Assembly: GCA_003255025.1 (NCBI GenBank)
Contig: QANY01006193.1
Coordinates: forward strand, 26,406-90,405
Direction: 5' to 3'
Length of the DNA: 64,000 nucleotides
Source of the DNA: Datisca glomerata
Taxonomy: Eukaryota > Streptophyta > Magnoliopsida > Cucurbitales > Datiscaceae
Position numbers and translations under genes: made by a program
Notes under the pieces: generated by a model
Seen by the model: only the letters and a program-made list of their open reading frames with translations
Database searches by the model: none
What the model was told of the DNA's origin: nothing
In this document: positions 11,561-21,100 of the stretch, piece after piece
How positions within the stretch are numbered: the first letter of the stretch is position 1
Layout: every line of letters starts with the position of its first letter

Positions 11561-11902
11561 GTAAAAACATAGTATGAGTTGATCTCTTTTTGTTTCCTTA
11601 TCTCTAATTTTATCCATTAGTTGTTTCTTTTCCTTATCTTCTCATAGTATTTGATTTGCTTAGGTCTTTTGGTTGTTGCTTGAAAATTCCAGATTCGTTC
11701 ATTAGTTTTTAACAAGAACCGAAAGAGAAAACTAAGAGTAGTAAAAGGCAAGAGTGTGTGAGAAAATCAGAGGGTAAAAGCCAAATATTTTGAGTGAAAC
11801 ACGAGAGAAATTGAATGAACCTCAAACTTTGAGTGTAAACACGTGATGAAGAGGATTGTAAGGTCCTTCATTTTTTTCTACTAATCTTATTCTCTTACAA
11901 GT

Positions 11903-12366
11903 ATGTCAAATAGTAATGGTAGTGGAGGAATGGTGAAAGGTGGTATGCTGAAGTTACAAATGGAGGCGTTAGTGGGTGAATTTAAGAGAATGTTAGGAGA
12001 GGGACTGGAACGATTGCATGAGAGGATTGATCGCGTCGAAACATGGGTAGAGCAACCTAGAGCTCCTATGCGGCATCAAAGGGAGAGACGATCACCTAGG
12101 GTTAAGTATGAGGAAGAATTGGGGAACTACTTTGATGAAGATGAGCGATATTCTCACATGGGTAGATTAGGCCATGGGGTTGGAGATAGGGGATTCCGAC
12201 ATGAAAAAAGAGAAGATATAGGCTTGGTGAGAGGGTGGATAGCAATTTGAATAGCAATAAGATGAAAATACCATCGTTGCAAAGCAAGAATGTAGAAATC
12301 AAAAGTGAATCTGAAGAGGAGACCATGCCACCACTAGAGGATGCAAGTGACATTAAAGTATAGGTT
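11903..12366 (+). pseudogene. GypA gag N-terminal part
   Basis: The frame from ATG 11903 begins MSNSNGSGG and contains the charged stretch RLHERIDRVETWVEQ. It matches the gag start of GypF (42567) in the same family. It stops at 12248-12250 and continues in another frame to about 12366; the gag core and zinc knuckle seen in GypC and GypI are not present. The protein would form the nucleocapsid shell in an intact element. Confidence 0.75.
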
Positions 12367-13025
12367 GAAGGGGATCTCTTGGTGACAAGAAGAGCTTTTA
12401 GTGCCATAGCTAGAAAAGATGAGAAGGTACAACAAGAAAATATTTTTCATACTAGATGTCTTGTTGATGATAAAGTGTGTAGTATGATTATTGATGGGGA
12501 AAATTGTACTAATGTTGCTAGCACTTACATGGTGAAAAAACTAAACTTGCCTATATCAAAACATCCTAATCCACACAAGTTGAAATGGCCGAATGATAGT
12601 GGGGAAATCCAAGTGCATTAGCAAGTGTTAGTTTCTTTCTCTATTGGCAAGTACTGCAATAAAGTTTTGTGTGATGTAGTGCCAATGCAAGCAAGTCATC
12701 TTCTCTTGGGGAGACCGTGGAAATTAGATAGAAAAGTCACTCATGACTGTTACAAAAATAGATATTCTTTTATAATTGATAAGAAACGTATTACTCTTAT
12801 ACCCCCACCCCACCTCAAAACAAGTGCAAGAAGATCAATTGAAGTTGAAAAGAGAGAATGAAGAACAAAGAGCGATTGAGAATGAAAAAAAGAGAGAGTG
12901 TGAGGAAAATAAAGAGAGTGGGAGTTCAAAAGGAGTGCTTGAACAAAAGAAAAAAGTGAAAAATAGAGAGTTGGACGAGAGGAGTGAGAAAAATCAAGAG
13001 AAAAAAAGAGAGAGATTTTATGCAA
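12367..13025 (+). pseudogene. GypA protease region and charged linker
   Basis: VTRRAFSAIARKDEKVQ leads into the retropepsin-like stretch CSMIIDGENCTNVASTYMV, then VLCDVVPMQASHLLLGRPW. In GypC the equivalent active-site text is IIDGGSCTN, so this copy has GE where GG is usual. A TAG at 12619-12621 breaks the frame. After the protease comes a lysine/glutamate-rich linker (from 12840, read in a shifted frame) that also occurs in GypE and GypI before the RT. Confidence 0.8.
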
Positions 13026-13029
13026 GAGA

Positions 13030-13980
13030 GAGTGAGATTATAAGAGCTTTGAGTTCCAAGCTGCCTTTGCTTGTACTTTTGTACAAGAGGCTTGCTTATC
13101 CACTAAGAAAATTAATCACTCTTTGTCTGGTGTTTTTATATCTCTTTTCCAGCACCTTGAAGATGTATTCCCCGAGGAGAGGCCAAAAGGGCTGCCACCA
13201 ATTAGGGGAATTGAGCACCAAATTGACTTCATAGCCGGAGCTCCCATCCAAAACAAACCTGCTCATAGAAGATATCCGGATGAGAGAAAGGAGTTGAAAA
13301 GACAAGCGAGCAAGCTCATAGAAAAGGGGTATGCCCATAGAAGCATGAGCCCTAGTGCAGTTCTCGTATTTCTTATGACTAAGAAGGAATGGACACGGAC
13401 GATGTGCATTGATCGCTGAGCCATAAATAACATCACTGTAAAGTATCACCATCTCATTCCTAGATTAGTTGGTTTCCTTGATGACGGTTCTTGTTTGTTT
13501 ACTAAATTGATCTTAAAAGTGGATATCCTCAACTTAGCATGAAAGAGGGATATGAATGCAAAAAAACACTTAAAAGTAAACATGGATTGCATGACTGGTT
13601 TGTAATGATATATGATTTAACTAGTTCACCTAGTACATTCATGAGGTTCATCAATCATGTTTTGTGTGCGTTCATGGAAAAATTTATGGTAGTTATCATT
13701 CAAAAGAATTTAAGGCAATGTGAGAAGTGTTTACCACATTTTAAGTTTGCATATAATAGGTTTCTTCATTTTACTTCTTCTTTTGAGATTGTTTATGGAT
13801 TTAATCCTTCAACTCCTATGCATATTTTACATTTATCTACTAATGAGATGCAAATCTTGATGGTAAGAAACAGAAAGATCTAGTAAGGGTTTTACATGCC
13901 GAGGTCTGAGCTAACATTGAAAGTAAGAATGAGCAATATGCTGAGCAAGCCAATAAGGGGAGTTCGAAGTTTGTTATACA
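13030..13980 (+). pseudogene. GypA RT N-terminal part fused to integrase C-terminal part
   Basis: The first part reads [20 protein letters not shown] and EKGYAHRSMSPSAVLV, the RT entry region, with stops near 13418 and 13516. FMRFINHVLCAF then leads to VVII followed by QKNLRQCEKCLPHFKFAYNR, which belongs to the integrase C-terminal half. The join near 13700 therefore skips YFDD, RNase H and the integrase catalytic core. The tail (13880-13980) is the basic region that precedes the 3' minisatellite. Confidence 0.82.
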
Positions 13981-13984
13981 ACCT

Positions 13985-14205
13985 GAAAGGGCAACCAACA
14001 TGGCAGCCAATCTTTGTTTAGATTACATTACATCCTACATGGACCATGATAGGGCAACCAACATGGCAGCCGACATGGTGCATGACGTGGCATCCAACAC
14101 GGCAACCTACATGGAGATGACATGGCATCCTACATGGCATTTTACATGGAGCATGATGTGGCGTTCAATATGATTGTCCACATGGAGCATGACATGGCAT
14201 TTGAA
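13985..14205 (+). repeat. Gypsy 3' minisatellite (36-bp units, diverged), GypA
   Basis: Degenerate units on the theme ACATGGAGCATGACATGG plus CATCCAACATGGCAGCC repeat just upstream of the 3' LTR. The same minisatellite lies at 35345-35525, 41000-41350 and 56985-57175, always at the 3' end of this gypsy family. Confidence 0.85.
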
Positions 14206-14798
14206 TGATGATAAGGAATCAAGATAACTTGAAAATCCTAACTTAGAAGTGGACAGCCAATAATAGTCTATTAGATCATGACACCTTGGCAATTCTAACC
14301 TAGACGTGGACAACCAATAGGAGTCTTTTAGATAGATTACAAGTTTCATATTTATTGTAATTAATATTTCTTTATCTTTTATATTTAGTTTAGGTAATTT
14401 AAACACTTTAGGACTCTTTAGGCTTCTAGTTTTTCTATTTAAGCATGGTTTCACAATATAACTAAAAAAAAAAAAAAAACTTTGATCAATATAATTTCTT
14501 TGTGAGAGTTTTCTCTTTGGTTCTTCTTAGAACTTTTTCAGACTTATCAAGAATATTCTTGTGGCGTCTAAAACCTAGACTTATCACTCACTTTTCCTTC
14601 TTGTTCTTGAGTGTGGCGTCTAAACCATACCTTTGGTTCTTTTCGAAACATCAATTTGGGTCTTAGGTCTATACCTAAGGTTCTCTTTGTCTCATAGAAA
14701 ATGGGTCGGGGTTTCTTCTTCTTTAAAATCGATCCTTGGGTTCTTGAACCATCATTATTATCAGGTTTCATCGCAAAACGATGGTGAGGTTCATATCA
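14206..14798 (+). repeat. GypA 3' LTR (about 593 bp)
   Basis: The segment starts TGATGATAAGG and ends GGTTCATATCA. It contains a duplicated phrase (AGTGGACAGCCAATA and a second copy), and the TCTATTTAAGCATG promoter-like stretch near 14436. It matches LTRs at 35530-36105, 41356-41935 and 56457-56980. The 3' terminus is fixed by the primer-binding site in sister copies. The 5' terminus is chosen because it recurs and begins TG; I see no polypurine tract before it. Confidence 0.75.
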
Positions 14799-15047
14799 CC
14801 ATCTTTCTTAGGAACTAGCAGCACCGGAACTGCACAAGGACTCATACTTTCATGCACATAACCCTTCTCCAATAATTCACTTACTTTCCTTTGAAGTTCC
14901 TTTGCTTTCTTGGGATTGCTCCTCTAGGAAGGTCGGTTTGGAAATTGATGCACCAGGTATGAAATCAATTTGATGTTCAATTCCACGAATTGGTGGTAAG
15001 CCATGAGGTATCTCTTCGGGAAAGACATCATCAAACTCCTGCAAAAG
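14799..15047 (-). mobile_element. GypB, RT N-terminal fragment (minus), left of LINE-A1
   Basis: The minus strand reads the gypsy RT entry region ([12 protein letters not shown]; the GLPPIRGIEHQIDFIPG text; then SFPEEIPHGL further upstream). It is interrupted at 15047 by LINE-A1 and resumes at 21953. The left end is cut by GypA, whose LTR stops within the PKKDG codons. Confidence 0.85.
15033..15047. repeat. Left target-site duplication of LINE-A1
   Basis: AAACTCCTGCAAAAG occurs here and again at 21938-21952 directly after the LINE A-run. Removing the LINE and one copy restores a continuous GypB reading, as judged against the sister sequences at 39480-39500 and 62850-62880. This confirms the insertion limits. 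Confidence 0.95.
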
Positions 15048-15113
15048 TTCGATGCCGACGTCAACGAAGAATGCTTTATAAATTTTAAGTACTAATGCAA
15101 AGCATCAAGAGCT
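15048..15113 (+). other. Extra 5' sequence between TSD and the LINE-A leader
   Basis: In the other 5'-complete copies (46119, 25603, 34266) homology begins at or just before the hairpin. Here 66 bp precede it that belong neither to GypB nor to LINE-A elsewhere in the window. It contains a TATA-like CTTTATAAAT at 15071-15080. A 5' transduction from a former genomic site or filler DNA made during insertion would both fit. Confidence 0.6.
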
Positions 15114-15117
15114 AATG

Positions 15118-15141
15118 TTTAGAGAGAGAAGCTCTCCCTTC
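15118..15141 (+). promoter_or_regulatory. LINE-A1 5' leader hairpin
   Basis: AGAGAGAAG and CTTCTCTCT are perfect reverse complements separated by CTCTCC, giving a 9-bp stem and 6-nt loop. The same hairpin stands at the 5' end of A2 (near 46132), chimera B3 (near 25590, minus), LINE-C (near 34250, minus) and, imperfectly, B0. Confidence 0.8.
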
Positions 15142-15208
15142 TCTCTAGAAACCAGGTGAGGCTTTTCTGTTGCTCCTCCTCTGGGAGGAGCTGAGCTTAG
15201 TTTCTAAA

Positions 15209-18115
15209 ATGGTGAATGATGCTTATTTTGAAACCAAGACTCAGCAAGGTTCAAAGATCAGTAAGAAAAGTTCGGGTAAGATGAGATTTCAGTCTCATGA
15301 AGATGTTCTAAAGTTTAAAGGAGATGGGAGTTCGATGCTGGAAAACCCAGAAGTCAGAGTTGCTTCTAGCTCTTCCTTGGAGGAATCTCGAAGTTTGGAT
15401 AAGACTTTAGCTATGGAGAACAAAGAAGTTGGTGAGAAGAAGGTGTGTGTTCGTGCACTAAATGTGGCAGAAGCACTTGCTGCTCGTATTAATGGAGATG
15501 ACGAGGAGCATGATACTTGTTTTGGCACCTTTAGCTACAACCTTAACTCACCAAATAAGGGAGGAAACTTCCAAATGGCCATTAATGGAAATGATGAGGC
15601 TGCTTCTAGCTCTAATGAGGAGCAAATCAAAGGTTTGGATGAGCTCTCAATGTCTTGTGGGCACATTTCTTTGGTCCCTTCTTCTCAGGTACACAATGAC
15701 TTGTTATTACTGGATTCTAGTGCTTTAAGGGTTCCTTCATCATTGGGTGGAGCCCCATGTTTTGTAAATGAAGATTTTACAGGTGCTTCTAAGAACAAAG
15801 AGCATGTTCAGAAGCAAACAAGCTTTCCCTTGTCTGAAAAACTCAGGCAAATCACCAAGGGTTCTCTGGCCAAAGGAGGAGCACGAAGAAGAGAGATGAT
15901 CAAGGGTGAAATCTTTTGTCCATTGGTCAATGAGGCTGTACTTGAGAGCCAATCAACTCCTGCCACCTCACCAATTCTAGCTAACCCTAGTTGTGCATGG
16001 AGTACAAACAATGACATGCATTCTGATCAAAAAGTGAAAGGACAAAAGCAAAAGGAGAAAGGACACCTACTCTTGCATACCTTGGGCAACAACAAAGCTA
16101 AAACTTTGCTTGCAAGGACAGATAGCCTGCCCCAAAACCCGGAGCAAGGACAATCTGTCTTAATTGTGGCTGTACCTGAAGATAAAGGTGATTTGACATT
16201 GCCTTTGCCCAAGACATCCTTGGAGCACGTTTTAGGTACCCTTGTACTACCACCTATGCATGGATATGACTCCTCCACGTCAGCTCCATCAAGGACAGAC
16301 AGCCTGCCCCAAAACCCGGAGCAAGGACAATCTGTCTTAATTGTGGCTGTACCTGAAGATAAAGGTGATTTGACATTGCCTTTGCCCAAGACATCCTTGG
16401 AGCACGTTTTAGGTACCCTTGTACTACCACCTATGCATGGATATGACTCCTCCACGTCAGCTCCATCAAGGACAGACAACCTGCCCCAAAACCCGGAGCA
16501 AGGACAGCCTCTCTTAATTACAGTTGTACCTGAACATAAAGGGGATTTGACCTTGCCTTTGCTCAAGACATCCTTGGAGCATGTTTCAGGTACCTTTGTA
16601 CTACCACCTAAGCATGGAAAGGACACCTCCACGTCAGCTTCATCTTCTCCAACAGCTCGAAAACCTCATTCATCCATTTTTCCAGAATACAATCAAGTAG
16701 TTGATGATCTTGAGTTATATGCTTTTACTCAGGGGTTTAGACGAAATTGTGAGTATTATCCTTCCCCCAAACCTTTGGAACCTTTAAAGAATAAGGAGGT
16801 GGCTGCTAAGGGTATTTCTGAAACCCTTAAGGGCAACACTATCTACCATAAACTTTGTGAAGCTTCACCTAAAGCTCAACAAAAGGATGGATCTTGGGCT
16901 GATAAAGTTAAGAGAAACCAACCTAGTAGGTTTGAGCTTGAGTTTCAGGAGTCTACAATTTATGAAGAACATAGGGTCATTGTAAAGCTCCCTGACTTTG
17001 TTACCAAAGACAGCTTTGCCAAATGGGAGACTTGTTTGGTTGGCTATTTTGTGGGTAAAACAGCTCCATTACACTTGGTTAAGAGGATTGCGTTGCAGCT
17101 TTGGAAAGGGAGAGGTCTCCTTGATGTTCAAGCTTCCAAAGGACTCTTCTATTTCAAATTTGATAACTTAGAACATCGAAATTATTTCTTTAAAGATGGA
17201 CCTTGGCATTTGTTAGGGAAACCTCTTATTCTGCAACCATGGGAGCCTAATGTCAAATTCACAAAGGAAAAGTTAGCTAAGATCCCCATTTGGGTGAAAC
17301 TTTGGAATGTTCCCCTTGAGTTGAGAACCTCTGAAGCTCTAAGCTACATTGCTAGTGCAGTGGGTAAACCCCTATACTCGGATCACTTGACTGCAAAAGG
17401 AGTGAAAAGAGACTTCGCTAGAATCTGTGTTGAGATTTCAACCAAGTCAAGAATCCTTAAGCATCTTGATATTGATCTTGGTATTGAAGGATGGGATCCA
17501 ATTGATGTTTTTGTAGAGTATGAGGGCCTACCAAAGAGGTGTGACAAGTGTGATATCTTTGGTCATGATTGTGATTTCATCCAGCAAGCTAAAACACTTT
17601 CTCCTAATCCCCAAGCTACAGCCCCATCTCTACCACAATCCAACCCTAGCTCCACCTCAAACTCCCCAAATCACTCCTCTCCCTCATCCCCCACACATTC
17701 CACCCCAAAACAATCCCCCATTTCTCCCTCACTTCTCCCAAACACCACTCCCTCAACCCATTTGGATGATGACAGTGGCTGGATTGAGATTCCATCCAAG
17801 AGATCAAGGAAGAAAATCAACTCAGAAGTGGGACTTGAATTGGCCTTAGTGCTAGACCAAGACATAGTTGAAGCTTCCCCACTAAGGGTGGAACCTATTG
17901 AGCACTCAACTGAGGAAGAAGAGGATAATCTTGCTGTCGTGAGCAAGAACCAAGAGCTTTCCACCCCTTCACCTTCTCTAAACACTTCCAGCTCAAGCAA
18001 AAGGAGAAAGAAGAAGAAGAAGAAGAAGGTCAATGGCACACCACACCCTGCAAAGGGTAGAGATAAAGGAGTTGCAGCTAGTGGAGAAACCCACAACCCA
18101 CCCATTCATGTTTAA
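15209..18115 (+). CDS. LINE-A1 ORF1 protein (DUF4283-type, CCHC knuckle, intact)
   Basis: The protein is 968 residues from ATG 15209 (MVNDAYFETK). An in-frame ATG 13 codons upstream exists, but copy A2 lacks that stretch, so 15209 is preferred. Residues about 303-480 are three 59-residue repeats. A DUF4283-type domain follows at about 563-730 (WADKVKRNQ to SYIASAVGKPLYSDHL), then the knuckle CDKCDIFGHDC near 777, a Pro/Ser-rich region, an acidic patch and a lysine run. By family it binds LINE RNA and accompanies ORF2 protein in the particle. The stop overlaps the ORF2 start by 8 nt. It is long for an ORF1, mainly through the N-terminal half and repeats. Confidence 0.92.
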   Translation: MVNDAYFETKTQQGSKISKKSSGKMRFQSHEDVLKFKGDGSSMLENPEVRVASSSSLEESRSLDKTLAMENKEVGEKKVCVRALNVAEALAARINGDDEEHDTCFGTFSYNLNSPNKGGNFQMAINGNDEAASSSNEEQIKGLDELSMSCGHISLVPSSQVHNDLLLLDSSALRVPSSLGGAPCFVNEDFTGASKNKEHVQKQTSFPLSEKLRQITKGSLAKGGARRREMIKGEIFCPLVNEAVLESQSTPATSPILANPSCAWSTNNDMHSDQKVKGQKQKEKGHLLLHTLGNNKAKTLLARTDSLPQNPEQGQSVLIVAVPEDKGDLTLPLPKTSLEHVLGTLVLPPMHGYDSSTSAPSRTDSLPQNPEQGQSVLIVAVPEDKGDLTLPLPKTSLEHVLGTLVLPPMHGYDSSTSAPSRTDNLPQNPEQGQPLLITVVPEHKGDLTLPLLKTSLEHVSGTFVLPPKHGKDTSTSASSSPTARKPHSSIFPEYNQVVDDLELYAFTQGFRRNCEYYPSPKPLEPLKNKEVAAKGISETLKGNTIYHKLCEASPKAQQKDGSWADKVKRNQPSRFELEFQESTIYEEHRVIVKLPDFVTKDSFAKWETCLVGYFVGKTAPLHLVKRIALQLWKGRGLLDVQASKGLFYFKFDNLEHRNYFFKDGPWHLLGKPLILQPWEPNVKFTKEKLAKIPIWVKLWNVPLELRTSEALSYIASAVGKPLYSDHLTAKGVKRDFARICVEISTKSRILKHLDIDLGIEGWDPIDVFVEYEGLPKRCDKCDIFGHDCDFIQQAKTLSPNPQATAPSLPQSNPSSTSNSPNHSSPSSPTHSTPKQSPISPSLLPNTTPSTHLDDDSGWIEIPSKRSRKKINSEVGLELALVLDQDIVEASPLRVEPIEHSTEEEEDNLAVVSKNQELSTPSPSLNTSSSSKRRKKKKKKKVNGTPHPAKGRDKGVAASGETHNPPIHV
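16115..16645 (+). repeat. Three 177-bp tandem repeats inside LINE-A1 ORF1
   Basis: Units at 16115-16291, 16292-16468 and 16469-16645 encode RTDSLPQNPEQGQ... to ...STSAPS, 59 residues each. Units 1 and 2 are almost identical at the DNA level, while unit 3 is diverged. Copy A2 has only two units (near 47090-47440), so the extra unit is a recent frame-preserving duplication in A1 or a loss in A2. Confidence 0.95.
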
Positions 18116-21100
18116 TCTTGCTACTTGGAACATTAGGGGGCTCAATGACTCCTTAAAACAAGCTGCTGTGAGGAAGCTTTGTAAGAATTCCAATCTTTCT
18201 CTTTGTTCTTTACTTGAAACTAAAGTGAAAAACTTTAAATTCACTAATCTTGCTAAGGCCATTTTTCCTAATTGGGAGGTGGTAGCAAACTACAATTTTG
18301 CTGCAGGGGGTAGAATTTGGGTTGCTTGGGACCCAAAAGTACTTGATGTAATAGTTTTGGATACTACTGACCAAGTTTTATTTTGTAAGCTTACTATTAA
18401 GCATTCTAATGTTGTATGTTATATCACATTCGTATATGCTTCAAATTCTAAAGTGATCAGGAAGAAGCTTTGGGAATCCTTGTGCTCCCACCACTCACTC
18501 ACTTCTCATGCCCCATGGCTTATCACCGGAGATTTCAATGTTATTGCCTCCCCTAGTGAGAAATCAGGAGGAGCTAAGGGATGGGATGATGGCATCTTTG
18601 ACTTCAACAAATGCACTTTCACTATTGAGGTTGAGGACCTTGCATACTCAGGTTGTCAATTCACATGGTCAAACAAGCATAATGATGGAACCTTTATTAT
18701 GTGTAAGTTGGATAGAGCCATGGCAAATATTCACTGGATGGACTCGTTCCCTGACACAAAGTGTCTCTTTGCTCCTCCCGGCATCTCTGATCACAGTCCA
18801 ATTGTCTTACAAATGGAGAAGGACTCCTATAAACCAAGAGTAAGCTTCAAGTTTTTTGAGTTTTGGTTTGAAAGAGAAGGGTTTTGGCAGCTTTTGGATA
18901 GAGTTTGGGGGGCTGAGATTTCAGGGACAGCAATGTTTAGGCTCTGTAAGAAGCTTAAGGCACTCAAAGGTGAACTGAGGAGGTTCAACCAAAGATTTTG
19001 CAGTGATCTTCCTTCTAGAGTTAAATTGGCTGAAGCACACATGGAGTCAATTCAAAACTTGTTGGGAAATGACCCTTTAAATGCATTGTTACAGGCTCAG
19101 GAGAGAGATGCATGCTCCAAATTCTTTGAGCTTAGACATGCTGAAGAGAGCTTCTACAGGCAGAAGTCAAGAGTACAGTGGCTTCAGTTGGGTGATCAGA
19201 ACACTTCTTTCTTTTTTCAAAGTATGAAAAAGAATAGATTCAAAACCAGGATTACACACCTGGACAACCAAGGCTCTCTACTTACTTCCCATGAGGAGAT
19301 CCAGGATCATATATTAGATTACTACAAAAATCTCTTGGGTACACCAAATGAAGAAATGGGAGTCAATTGGAGTATACTTGATTGTGCTTTGCCAAGAAAG
19401 CTTGGACCTGATCAGGCTGTACCTTTGGCTCTTCCCATTGAAGAAAATGAGGTCAAGCAAGCTATTTTCAGTATGGGAAGTGGCAAAGCTCCTGGACCAG
19501 ATGGTTTTTCAGCTGGGTTCTTTAAGAAAGCATGGCATGTGGTGGGTGGGGATGTAACCAAAGCTGTTTTGGAGTTCTTTACTACAGGTAACCTCCTAAA
19601 AGAGGTTAACTCAACTGCAATCACCTTAATACCAAAGGTCCCTAATCCCACTAGTATTGGGGACTTTAGACCTATCTCTTGCTGCAATGTAGTCTACAAG
19701 TGCATCACAAAAATACTTGCTGAAAGACTCAAGCTTGTATTACCCAACATCGTAAGTCAGAACCAAAGTGCTTTTATCCCAGGAAGGAGAATGGCTGACA
19801 ATATTTTTCTCTCCCAAGAATTACTTAGAAGCTACCATAGATCACTTGGTTTGCCAAGGTGTGCTCTCAAGGTGGACCTTAAGAAAGCCTATGATAGTGT
19901 GAACTGGTCACTAATAGGTAAAGCTTTTCAATGCCTTGGCTTCCCAAATGTTTTCATTTCTTGGGTCATGGAGTGCCTTTCTTCTCCCTCATACTCAGTG
20001 AATATAAATGGTGAGCTGCATGGTTACTTTAGGGGTGCTAAAGGAATTAGACAAGGGGATCCAATCTCTCCTTACATCTTTGTCATCATCATGGAGGTCT
20101 TGACAGGGATCTTGAGCTTTGCAGCCAAACACTCAGAGTTCCAGTTCCATTGGAGGTGCAAAGAGCTTAACTTAGTTAATCTGTGCTTTGCTGATGACCT
20201 ACTCTTATTCTGTAAAGGAGACAAAAAAAGCGTGCATGTGCTTAAGGAAGCTTTGGCCATTTTCCAAGAGCTATCAGGGCTTCAACCAAATATTTCAAAG
20301 AGTCAACTGTTCTTATCAGGGGTGAGCACAGAGATGTCTTCTATCATTCATGCTGAACTGGGTTTTACAGAAGGGTCTCTTCCAGTTAGATATCTTGGTG
20401 TCCCACTCATTACAACCAAGCTTACCAAATCAGATTGTCAAGGTTTGGTTGACAGACTCACTATGAGAATCAGTTCTTGGGAATCAAAGTATTTGTCTTA
20501 TGCTGGAAGACTCCAACTTATCAAGTCTGTCCTTATGGCTATGGTCAACTTTTGGAGTGGTCTCTTCATTCTCCCTAAAAGAGTGGTGAAGACAGTCCAA
20601 TGCTTGGTAAGAAATTTTCTATGGAATGGCCAAGATACTAAAGCTTCTGGGGCCAAGGTAGCTTGGGCAGACCTATGTTTTGACAAGGTACAAGGTGGGT
20701 TGGGCCTTAGGGATTTGGTTCTAGCTAATGAAGTTGCTATAGCCAAACACTTATGGTTCTTGCTACTCCCTTCTAAAAGATCACTTTGGAAAGATTGGTG
20801 TCAAACATACCTAATCAGAAAGAGTTCAATTTTCTTGGTTTCCATTCCTTCTAACCCATCTTGGGTTTGGAGAAAGCTTCTCAAGCTCAGGAGCAAGTTT
20901 CTGCCCTTTTGCTCTATAACTATTGGAGATGGTACTACTGTGAAGCTTCTTACAGATAATTGGCATCCTCTAGGTGTCCTTTGGGCCAGATTTGGGCAAA
21001 GACTTTTGTCAGGAACTTCTTGGACTATGGACTCTATGGTGAGTGTTGTCATTCAAGACAATCAATGGCATTGGCCAACTTCAAACACCTTTGAGTTTCT

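Larger units (their letters stand above)
10801..14798 (+). mobile_element. GypA, internally deleted Ty3/gypsy retrotransposon
   Basis: In order this element holds the last 11 bp of a 5' LTR (GGTTCATATCA), a tRNA-Met-type primer-binding site, a long leader with a pentanucleotide array, gag (11903), protease (12379-12861), the start of RT (to about 13690), the C-terminal end of integrase (from about 13700), a 36-bp minisatellite and a 3' LTR (14206-14798). RT from YFDD through RNase H and the integrase core is missing. The 3' LTR ends inside the RT of GypB, so GypA inserted into that older element. Confidence 0.88.

Noticed and set aside
11127..11572. Two plus-strand ORFs rich in Ser, Tyr, Ile and Leu
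   Set aside because: They read through the TCTTA array, which happens to lack stops in some frames. No protein features.
12102..12407. Minus-strand ORF over GypA gag, and similar ones over protease and linker
   Set aside because: Antisense shadows of gag-pol with no recognisable domain.
15170..15208. Upstream ATG at 15170 as the ORF1 start
   Set aside because: Copy A2 lacks this part of the leader but keeps the ATG equivalent to 15209, and MVNDAYFE is conserved among families.
16027..16632. 201-residue minus-strand ORF with internal repeats
   Set aside because: It is the antisense of the three 177-bp repeats of LINE-A1 ORF1; its repetition comes from the DNA.
18033..18107. 25-codon N-terminal extension of LINE-A1 ORF2
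   Set aside because: It overlaps ORF1 coding sequence, and the endonuclease start MFNLATWN at 18108 matches MINLASWN of LINE-B.
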